Of a DNA stretch of 21,566 nt, positions 16,060-21,566 are shown piece after piece (position 1 is the stretch's first letter; each line of letters begins with the position of its first letter). Below the pieces are notes generated by a model. It ran no database searches, was not told where the DNA came from, and was given only the letters and a program-made list of their open reading frames with translations. Position numbers and translations under genes: made by a program. The stretch comes from Lachnospiraceae bacterium. GTDB taxonomy: Bacteria; Bacillota; Clostridia; Lachnospirales; Lachnospiraceae. The stretch spans positions 1 through 21,566 of the forward strand of contig CAAFTS010000120.1 of NCBI GenBank assembly GCA_900765975.1, read 5' to 3'.

Positions 16060-16130
16060 CAGGGGATGAGAGAATCGAACTCCCACCAAAGGTTTTGGAG
16101 ACCCCTATCATACCATTTGACCAATCCCCT
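16060..16130 (-). tRNA. tRNA-Trp (anticodon CCA)
   Basis: On the minus strand all four arms fold: acceptor AGGGGAT with ATCCCCT, a 3-pair D-stem with a loop containing GG, anticodon stem GGGGT with ACCTT around loop CTCCAAA (anticodon CCA), a 4-base variable loop and a T-stem GGGAG with CTCTC around TTCGATT. The discriminator is G. The next three bases are CTA, so CCA is not encoded and would be added by the CCA enzyme. Two G-U pairs weaken the top of the anticodon stem, and the D- and T-stems have one each. The gene has a consensus promoter and its own terminator, which argues that it is expressed. Confidence 0.9.
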
Positions 16131-16161
16131 ATGTTTCTATTTGTGTCGCTGACACTTAAAT

Positions 16162-16190
16162 ATTATATTCATTTATATTCATTTTGTCAA
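16162..16190 (-). promoter_or_regulatory. Consensus sigma-A promoter of tRNA-Trp
   Basis: On the minus strand TTGACA (16185-16190), a 17-base spacer and TATAAT (16162-16167) match the consensus exactly. The inverted repeat GTGTC-GCT-GACAC (16143-16155) lies at the transcription start, probably in the 5' leader trimmed from the tRNA. Confidence 0.9.
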
Positions 16191-16227
16191 GCATTTTTTT
16201 CTTAGTCTTTCCAATCTCTTTGATCTA

Positions 16228-16236
16228 TGCTATAAT
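16228..16236 (+). promoter_or_regulatory. Extended -10 promoter of the SulP gene
   Basis: TGC-TATAAT is a perfect extended -10 element with no clear -35. The leader of about 50 bases contains the inverted repeat TGTAAA-GCCATAT-TTTACA (16245-16263), a possible operator or hairpin, and the ribosome binding site GAGGGGGA 5 bases before the ATG. Confidence 0.6.
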
Positions 16237-16293
16237 TGTCATGCTGTAAAGCCATATTTTACAATAACTTATTACAATCGAGGGGGATTTTTT

Positions 16294-16809
16294 ATGGAAA
16301 CTTTAAAACCAATGTTATATACGACTCTTAAAAAGTATAGTCGTACTCAATTCATCAAAGATGTTACTGCCGGAATCATCGTGGCAATTATTGCGCTACC
16401 ACTTTCCATTGCTTTGGCACTAGCCTCAGGAGTCGGGCCTGAAGCCGGTATTTTTACAGCTATCATTGCTGGGTTTGTTAGTTCTGCACTTGGAGGCAGT
16501 ACTGTTCAGATTTCTGGTCCTACTGCTGCCTTCGCCACTATTGTTGCTGGAATTGTTGCTACCGATGGCATAAATGGTTTAATCATCTCCACAATTCTTG
16601 CCGGTATTTTTCTTATTATCATGGGATTATGTCACTTAGGCGGTCTAATTAAATTTATTCCTTTTACAATTACTACTGGATTTACATCTGGTATTGCTGT
16701 TACGATAGTGATCGGACAATTAAAGGATTTTTTGGGTCTTACCTATCCTACAGGAATAACACCTATTGAAACATTAGAAAAACTAAACGTTTTTTTCAAA
16801 ATCTCATGA
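16294..16809 (+). CDS. SulP family anion transporter, N-terminal part (frame split)
   Basis: This 171-residue part holds the first membrane helices of a SulP (SLC26-like) transporter, which moves sulfate, bicarbonate or other anions. Family signatures are clear: VTAGIIVAIIALPLSIALALASG (about 24-46), the conserved GGSTVQISGPTAAFATIVAG in the third helix, where the anion binds, and TTGFTSGIAVTIVIGQLKDF. It ends ...EKLNVFFKIS at a TGA (16807-16809). The rest of the transporter continues in the -1 frame from the T7 run at 16790-16796. Read across that run the protein goes on as VFFQNLMTINMDALIVG, as in intact homologues. Either ribosomes shift, or the second part restarts at the overlapping ATGA, or this is an indel. 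Confidence 0.85.
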   Translation: METLKPMLYTTLKKYSRTQFIKDVTAGIIVAIIALPLSIALALASGVGPEAGIFTAIIAGFVSSALGGSTVQISGPTAAFATIVAGIVATDGINGLIISTILAGIFLIIMGLCHLGGLIKFIPFTITTGFTSGIAVTIVIGQLKDFLGLTYPTGITPIETLEKLNVFFKIS

Positions 16810-17945
16810 CTATAAATATGGATGCTCTGATTGTTGGCGTTGTCAGTCTTGCAATCTTAATTGCTTCTCCTATATTCTTTAAAAAAATACCAAGCTCTCT
16901 TCTTGCTGTAATAGCTGGTATTTTAATGGTCAAATTTCTGCCTTTAAAAGTAAATACAATTGGAGATCTTTACACAATCAGTAATAATCTCCCTGCCTTT
17001 CACTTACCAAAGGTAAATCTGGAACTATTGCAATCTGCTATACCTAACGCATTTACTATTGCCATTTTAGCAGCAATCGAATCGCTATTATCTTGCGTTG
17101 TCGCTGATGGCATGACCGGAAGTAAGCACCGTTCTGATATGGAACTTATCGCACAGGGTGCTGGTAATGTTGCTTCTGCATTATTTGGCGGAATTCCTGC
17201 CACAGGCGCAATTGCCCGAACTGCTGCCAATATTAAAAACGGAGGCCGTACTCCAATTGCAGGTATAGTTCATTCTGTAACACTAATCATTGTCCTTGTA
17301 TTATTAATGCCTTATGCCGGATTAATTCCAATGCCAACTATCGCTGCTATTCTCTTTGTTGTTGCTTACAACATGTGTCAATGGCGCACATTTCTCCGGC
17401 TTGTTAAAACATCTCCAAAGAGTGATATTGCTGTACTCTTACTCACATTTGTACTGACCATCGCCTTTGATCTGGTTGTCGCGATTGAAATTGGTATGAT
17501 TTTGGCATGTCTACTTTTTATCAAGCGTATGAGCGATGAAACACAAGTGAAAGGCTGGACCTACATTGAACACGACAGTAAAAAAATGGATCAGCATTTG
17601 CAAGAACTTCCACTCCAGATTCGCGTATATGAATTTACCGGTCCACTGTTTTTTGGTGCTGCAGATACTATTGAACATATTATTGTTAAAGACTTTACCA
17701 CTTGTTTAATTTTACGTATGCGTAGTGTACCTGCCCTAGACATTACTGCATTGAATACTTTGACCGACCTTGTGCAATTCTGTCACAAAAAAAATATTAC
17801 GGTAATCTTTTCACATGTTAATGAACAACCAATGAGAGTTATGAAAAAATCTAACTTTATAAAAATGGTTGGAGAAGATAACTTCTGTCCAAACATAAAA
17901 ACAGCTTTAGAACGTGCCGAAAAAATCATTGCTACTAAGAACTAA
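16806..17945 (+). CDS. SulP family anion transporter, C-terminal part with STAS domain
   Basis: This 379-residue part begins with an ATG that overlaps the stop of the first part (ATGA); no ribosome binding site precedes it. It contains the remaining membrane helices (to about residue 240), including the SulP signature GNVASALFGGIPATGAIARTAANIKNGGRTP (119-150 region), and then a cytoplasmic STAS domain (about 270-375) with RVYEFTGPLFFGAADTIE and LDITALNTL. STAS domains are needed for trafficking and regulation in this family. The two parts together, about 550 residues, equal a complete SulP protein with nothing missing, so a single-base change or a programmed shift explains the split better than decay. 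Confidence 0.85.
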   Translation: MTINMDALIVGVVSLAILIASPIFFKKIPSSLLAVIAGILMVKFLPLKVNTIGDLYTISNNLPAFHLPKVNLELLQSAIPNAFTIAILAAIESLLSCVVADGMTGSKHRSDMELIAQGAGNVASALFGGIPATGAIARTAANIKNGGRTPIAGIVHSVTLIIVLVLLMPYAGLIPMPTIAAILFVVAYNMCQWRTFLRLVKTSPKSDIAVLLLTFVLTIAFDLVVAIEIGMILACLLFIKRMSDETQVKGWTYIEHDSKKMDQHLQELPLQIRVYEFTGPLFFGAADTIEHIIVKDFTTCLILRMRSVPALDITALNTLTDLVQFCHKKNITVIFSHVNEQPMRVMKKSNFIKMVGEDNFCPNIKTALERAEKIIATKN

Positions 17946-17998
17946 AAAAGGGATGTGAAAAAACTCGATTGAGTTTTTTCACATCCCACTTTTCTCTT
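17943..17998. terminator. Bidirectional terminator between the SulP gene and dapA
   Basis: GGGATGTGAAAAAACTC (17950-17966) and GAGTTTTTTCACATCCC (17971-17987) form a perfect 17-pair stem with a GATT loop, preceded by AAAAAA and followed by a T-rich stretch, so it serves both convergent genes. Confidence 0.95.
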
Positions 17999-18003
17999 TT
18001 CTA

Positions 18004-18888
18004 CTAGAAAAGTCCAAATTCTTGCATCGCCTTTTTAAGCACCTCTTTGTGCTGTGGTTCAATCTCTGTAAGCGGTGCACGCAATGGTCCACACTCTTTT
18101 CCCAGCAAGTTCATTGCTGCCTTTACCGGGATCGGATTCACTTCACAGAATAATGCGTCACAAAGTGGTAATGCCTTTAACTGCATCTCTCGGCTTCCTT
18201 CTACATCTCCACTCAAATACTTATATACCATATCATGTACATATGTTGGTGCAATATTAGACAATACAGAAATAACACCAATTCCACCAAGTGAAAGTAA
18301 CGGAACTACCTGATCATCATTTCCAGAATACATATCGATATTGCCATCACACAACTGCATAATCTTTGCAACATTACTAATATTTCCAGATGCCTCTTTA
18401 ATTCCTACAATATAATCCGAATCTTTTACTAACCTTGCAACTGTTTCTGGCTGTAATCCACAACCGGTACGACTTGGTACATTATAAAGAATGGCCGGAA
18501 TCTTAGATTCTTCTGCAATTTTCATATAATGTGCATATAACCCATTCTGTGTTGCCTTATTATAATAAGGAGTAACAAGCAGTACTCCCTCTGCCCCTGC
18601 CTCTGCTGCCTCTTTCGACATCTGCACTGCAGTTGCTGTACAATTTGATCCTGCACCTGCAATAACCGGAATACGATGGTTTACCCTTTCAATTGCAAAG
18701 CGTACTACTTCTAAATGTTCTTCCTCAGACATTGTAGAAGATTCCCCTGTTGTTCCGCATATTATAATTGAATCTGTCTGTCCGGCAATCTGTTCTTCCA
18801 GAATCTCATCCAGTTTTTCATAATTAACTTCAAAATTATCCTTCATCGGTGTAATAATAGCTACACCTGCTCCTTTAAAAATCGTCAC
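18004..18888 (-). CDS. dapA: 4-hydroxy-tetrahydrodipicolinate synthase
   Basis: This 294-residue TIM-barrel enzyme condenses pyruvate with aspartate semialdehyde, the first committed step to diaminopimelate and lysine. The active-site residues are in place: T46-T47 in CGTTGESS, Y135 in LYNVPSRTG with R140, and the Schiff-base lysine K164 in GIKEASG. I place the start at a GTG (18888), which gives the family N-terminus TIFKGAGVAIITPM and has AAAAGGA about 11 bases upstream. The frame is open to an ATG at 18942, but that ATG lies inside the predicted promoter, so it cannot be in the transcript. Another GTG at 18897 is too close to the binding site. No lysine riboswitch or T-box is visible in the short leader. 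The closest family name is DapA; related aldolases of the same fold are less likely given the motifs. Confidence 0.93.
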   Translation of the reverse strand: MTIFKGAGVAIITPMKDNFEVNYEKLDEILEEQIAGQTDSIIICGTTGESSTMSEEEHLEVVRFAIERVNHRIPVIAGAGSNCTATAVQMSKEAAEAGAEGVLLVTPYYNKATQNGLYAHYMKIAEESKIPAILYNVPSRTGCGLQPETVARLVKDSDYIVGIKEASGNISNVAKIMQLCDGNIDMYSGNDDQVVPLLSLGGIGVISVLSNIAPTYVHDMVYKYLSGDVEGSREMQLKALPLCDALFCEVNPIPVKAAMNLLGKECGPLRAPLTEIEPQHKEVLKKAMQEFGLF

Positions 18889-18926
18889 TGTATTCACGTT
18901 CCTTTTCTTCGAATTATTCCTTCTAA

Positions 18927-18955
18927 AGGATACCATTGCCACGTATCATTGTCAA
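18927..18955 (-). promoter_or_regulatory. dapA promoter
   Basis: On the minus strand a perfect -35 TTGACA (18950-18955), a 17-base spacer and -10 TATCCT (18927-18932) preceded by TGG as an extended element. The -35 overlaps the end of the lipoprotein gene. The start near 18920 leaves a leader of about 32 bases. Confidence 0.65.
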
Positions 18956-19623
18956 GAATGTTCATCCTCCAGTAACAGTTTTCTTGAAATTAATTTCCCA
19001 TCTAATTTCTGCAAATCTTCTTTCCTAATTTCATATGTTTTTATATCTTTCTTTTCAATATGAAGTTTTATATCTTCTGCCTGACCATACTTTACGCCCG
19101 AATCCACAGCATTTTTTAAAATATTATAATATAATTGATATACTTGTTCCTGTATTTCTTCATCTGAAGGCATAGGTTCTCCATTCATCACAGCATCCGT
19201 AATATTTTTTGCATACACTTCCGCTTCTGCTTGAAAACTATAATATGTATCATCAAACAATGTAATCGGTTCTATTGTAACAATTATTTGATAATTCCCA
19301 TTCTTTTCTTTTTGAGCTTCGCCAACAGAATACTTTACTTGCTTTAAAATCTGTCCAAACAACTCTCGATACTGCATCTCCAATTCCGTTGACAATTTCT
19401 CAGATTTAAATGCCTGCATTGTAACATCCAGATTATTCTGAAAAATCTTACGTGCGTCTGCGTCTGTAATTCCGGTCAATTCTTTGTACATTTCTGTCTG
19501 ATTTTTATATGAACTATCCAATACCGCTTTTACATACTCAGACACATCAAAAGAACTACAACTGCATAATAGCACACATATCAAAAAACTGATTACTACT
19601 ACTCTCTGTTTTCTACTTTTCAA
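18952..19623 (-). CDS. Predicted lipoprotein of unknown function
   Basis: This is a 223-residue protein with a lipoprotein signal: basic MKSRKQR, hydrophobic VVVISFLICVLL, then lipobox LCSC with C22 as the likely acylated residue. The mature part is charged and mostly helical, containing FDVSEYVKAVLDSSYKN and a regular pattern of tyrosines, with an elongated middle (YQIIVTIEPITLFDDTYY). It has no enzyme motif that I recognise. The shape resembles small DUF-type lipoproteins of Clostridia that bind surface partners, but I would not assign a function. It starts with TTG, with AAAGGAG about 10 bases upstream. It follows the PadR operon terminator with no clear promoter in between, and dapA follows with its own promoter. 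Confidence 0.75.
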   Translation of the reverse strand: MKSRKQRVVVISFLICVLLCSCSSFDVSEYVKAVLDSSYKNQTEMYKELTGITDADARKIFQNNLDVTMQAFKSEKLSTELEMQYRELFGQILKQVKYSVGEAQKEKNGNYQIIVTIEPITLFDDTYYSFQAEAEVYAKNITDAVMNGEPMPSDEEIQEQVYQLYYNILKNAVDSGVKYGQAEDIKLHIEKKDIKTYEIRKEDLQKLDGKLISRKLLLEDEHS

Positions 19624-19674
19624 ACTAAATCTTCTCCTTTCTCTTTTTCCCTGCTACTCTACCACAAAAATACC

Positions 19675-19705
19675 GAAAAAAATGGAGAAGCCTGTCGCCT
19701 CTCCA
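19675..19705 (-). terminator. Terminator after padR
   Basis: In the minus-strand transcript TGGAGAGGC-GACAG-GCTTCTCCA forms a 9-pair stem with one G-U pair, followed by a T7 run. It lies 13 bases after the padR stop. Confidence 0.85.
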
Positions 19706-19717
19706 TAAAATCATACT

Positions 19718-20035
19718 CTACATATCTTTATAAAAATATCTTCGCCCATCTTCTACCATAATCTGCAGCCGCTCATACTCCTGCATCAACATCTTAAGAC
19801 CTTCATCTGTAATCAGATACCATTTTCTTCTACCCTCTTCTTTTGTACGCTTTATCACATCATTGTCTTCGAATTTCGAAAGCATCGCATACAATGTTCC
19901 AGGTCCAACCTTTACCCGTCCGGCTGACAACTCGTCCACCTTGTCCATGATATCTACCCCGCAGCACTCTTCCGTCAAAGCAAGGAGAATATAATACATG
20001 GGCTCTGTCAAGGTTTGAAATTGTTCTCTTGCCAT
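19718..20035 (-). CDS. PadR family transcriptional regulator
   Basis: This 105-residue DNA-binding protein has the PadR winged-helix: TEPMYYILLALTEECCGVDIMDKVDELS as helices 1-2, the signature KVGPGTLYAMLSKFEDNDVIKRT (recognition helix and wing start), RRKWYLITDEG as the wing, and a C-terminal dimerising helix. The length matches the small (subfamily 2) PadR type. The start at 20035 is supported by GGAGGAG 9 bases upstream; an ATG at 20080 is open in frame but would add 15 residues not found in the family. The gene lies 53 bases downstream of a DUF2812 gene on the same strand. PadR genes often sit beside DUF2812 genes, so it probably represses its own operon. Confidence 0.93.
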   Translation of the reverse strand: MAREQFQTLTEPMYYILLALTEECCGVDIMDKVDELSAGRVKVGPGTLYAMLSKFEDNDVIKRTKEEGRRKWYLITDEGLKMLMQEYERLQIMVEDGRRYFYKDM

Positions 20036-20088
20036 CTGTTCATTCTCCTCCTTTCCTTCTCCAAATAAAATAGCATGCAATACTTATT

Positions 20089-21405
20089 TTAATCAAGTTC
20101 CAACTTTTCCCGAATAATTTTCACATCCTCTGCATCCAGTTCTTCCATCGTTCGAAGAACCAGCACCTCATTCAGATACCGTATCGCGTAACAATATTTC
20201 TCAATATAGAAATCTGATTGGTAACTCCAGGCCTCTTGCGCTCCCCATAGTTCTGTGCAATCAACTTTGTCTAAAACATCTGTATTTTCTGAATCTCCTG
20301 CATATTCAAAATCACTCCATTTTTCTTTGGTTTTCCACACTCGATCAATCACCCATTTATAAGGGCTCTCACAACCTTTATACTGCATCTGTACTGAACG
20401 CAGTTCGTCATTTCCATAGCTCAGATAATAATCATATTTCTTTCCAAGAAATGTTTCTGACTCTTCCCCAGAAATAAATCGTTCCCCGGTTACTTCCTGA
20501 AAATCCTCTAGCAAAAGCGGGGCTGTAGTTTTACTCACCGGTACCGATGAATCTTGCATTGATAATAAACTGTACACACCGCCCATAATCAAGATTCCGC
20601 CAAATCCCAAAAGTAATTGCAGTAACATACGATGCTCAACAGAAGGTTTAAAAAAAGAGGCAAACGCTGAACTAAGCGCAATTGCAAATATTGGAGCTAC
20701 CGGCAGTAACATAATCAAGATATCCTCCTTTACGCCTCCATTTCCCACTTCCATCGCACGTATTATATTCATTGCGATAAGCCCCAACCAAAACACTTCA
20801 GAATAATGAATCCCGATTGTTTTTTTATAAAATGGAGTTTCCCCTTCTGCAATCTGTCGTTTCTTTTTCCGCCTCCAGAGAAGTGCCGACAGCCCATCTG
20901 CTATAGAACCAAACACTAGCAGCATCATTATAATCGCAAAAAGCAGATCCGAATTTTGAAATAGAAACTTATACCCATCTCCCCATATAACCTGAAACAT
21001 AATCCAAACAAAAGGCACATATACAAGTGGCAACCATAACCGTTCCTGTTCTGCTTTGCAAATATTCTCATAACGTTCTTCCGGTGTAGCGATCGGAACT
21101 GCGTCACGCCGAGTCGCTTTGAATATACAAAACTTCCGCTGACCGTCAATCAATTTCCATCCTGCTGCCTCACAGTATTCAGCAAATTCCTCTGCATCTT
21201 TCTCCGGTCTGCTGTCCCTGTCATCTCCTTTTGGAAATACTTCTACCGAATATTTCACCTTTCTGGGTTCTCCTTTTTCAAACACCAAACCCAAACGCCA
21301 TTCTTTAAAATGCCATCCCTTTGCAGCCTGTTCCTCAAGATATTTTGCAAATGCATCGCACTCCCGATATTTAAAATATTTGAATCTTCGTTTGACTTCT
21401 TTCAT
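20089..21405 (-). CDS. DUF2812 domain membrane protein
   Basis: This is a 438-residue protein. The N-terminal DUF2812 domain (about 1-110) has the typical RFKYFKYRECDAFAKYLEEQAAKGWHF, YSVEVFP and AEEFAEYCEAAGWKLIDGQRKFCIFKA. Four hydrophobic segments follow (about 125-140, 153-175, 205-218 and 228-270), then an extracytoplasmic-looking C-terminal domain from about residue 290 with WGAQEAWSYQSDFYIEKYCYAIRYL. The molecular function of the family is not known to me. The ATG has an AGAGGTGG-type binding site. It stands directly upstream of padR, and a second copy of the same family ends 33 bases before its start, so it belongs to a tandem DUF2812-DUF2812-PadR unit. Confidence 0.88.
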   Translation of the reverse strand: MKEVKRRFKYFKYRECDAFAKYLEEQAAKGWHFKEWRLGLVFEKGEPRKVKYSVEVFPKGDDRDSRPEKDAEEFAEYCEAAGWKLIDGQRKFCIFKATRRDAVPIATPEERYENICKAEQERLWLPLVYVPFVWIMFQVIWGDGYKFLFQNSDLLFAIIMMLLVFGSIADGLSALLWRRKKKRQIAEGETPFYKKTIGIHYSEVFWLGLIAMNIIRAMEVGNGGVKEDILIMLLPVAPIFAIALSSAFASFFKPSVEHRMLLQLLLGFGGILIMGGVYSLLSMQDSSVPVSKTTAPLLLEDFQEVTGERFISGEESETFLGKKYDYYLSYGNDELRSVQMQYKGCESPYKWVIDRVWKTKEKWSDFEYAGDSENTDVLDKVDCTELWGAQEAWSYQSDFYIEKYCYAIRYLNEVLVLRTMEELDAEDVKIIREKLELD

Positions 21406-21438
21406 ATTGCCACCTCTTTTCTGCGAGCCGCCTCCCTT

Positions 21439-21566
21439 TTAAGGCAGATTTAACTTTTCTCGCATAACTACAATGTCCTCCGGTTTCAACTCCTGCTCTG
21501 TATAGATACGCATATCAACGACCGCATTCGGATATTGGATATAATACAAGTAGAACCATCCTCCCC
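21439..21566 (-). CDS. Second DUF2812-type protein, C-terminal end only
   Basis: The minus-strand frame ending in TAA at 21439-21441 gives WFYLYYIQYPNAVVDMR, then TEQELKPEDIVVMREKLNLP. This lines up with the end of the neighbouring DUF2812 protein (DFYIEKYCYAIRYLNEVLVL, then RTMEELDAEDVKIIREKLELD), so it is a paralogue. The rest is cut by the right edge. The copies are clearly diverged, which points to an old duplication. Confidence 0.75.
   Translation of the reverse strand, partial: GGWFYLYYIQYPNAVVDMRIYTEQELKPEDIVVMREKLNLP

Noticed and set aside
18889..18951. Lysine riboswitch or T-box upstream of dapA
   Set aside because: The space between the lipoprotein stop and the dapA start is only about 63 bases and holds a promoter; it is far too short for either element.
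1..21566. CRISPR array, prophage or plasmid functions
   Set aside because: No regularly spaced repeats, cas genes, phage structural genes, integrase or replication genes are seen; the only mobile element is the intron end at the left edge.

Overview
The window looks like a chromosomal segment of a low-GC, anaerobic Firmicute. Product names, AAGGAGG-type ribosome binding sites, sigma-A promoters and the gene content (DUF4317, a PflB/PflA pair, rubredoxin, a three-gene xanthine-dehydrogenase-type hydroxylase, GtrB/YfhO glycosylation genes) suggest a gut Lachnospiraceae member. That placement is inferred from protein style, not from a marker gene.

Layout. Bases 1-85 are the 5' end of a group II intron, probably class C, on the minus strand, sitting just past the terminator of a DUF4317 gene. 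Next come a frameshifted MATE efflux gene and an intact rubredoxin gene (plus strand). A minus-strand surface glycosylation operon follows: a gutted gtrA flippase remnant, a GtrB/CsbB-like glycosyltransferase, and a YfhO-like membrane protein that seems to lack its first membrane segment. The fermentation pair pflB-pflA (minus) has a Rex-like site in the pflB leader and a hairpin between the genes. A GNAT acetyltransferase (plus) faces a molybdenum hydroxylase operon (FAD, 2Fe-2S and Mo subunits, minus) that lies downstream of a cation:proton antiporter. Bases 15.6-16.0 kb are a decay zone: a merR stub, its still-perfect operator and promoter, and the tail of a lost gene. Then come a tRNA-Trp (minus, consensus promoter), a SulP anion transporter split in two frames at a T7 run, dapA, a lipoprotein, a PadR regulator and two tandem DUF2812 genes, the second cut by the right edge.

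How it fits together. PflB/PflA make acetyl-CoA and formate from pyruvate and are probably under NADH/NAD+ control. The GtrA/GtrB/YfhO set matches the known three-component systems that decorate cell-envelope polymers with sugars on the outer face; here the flippase part is broken and would have to come from elsewhere. PadR and DUF2812 form a regulator-plus-membrane-protein unit.

I see no phage, plasmid or CRISPR and no clear wholly new system. The most unusual points are the SulP split at a canonical -1 slippery heptamer, the eroded glycosylation operon behind a response-regulator-like promoter, the orphaned MerR promoter, and four broken or split genes within about 15 kb.
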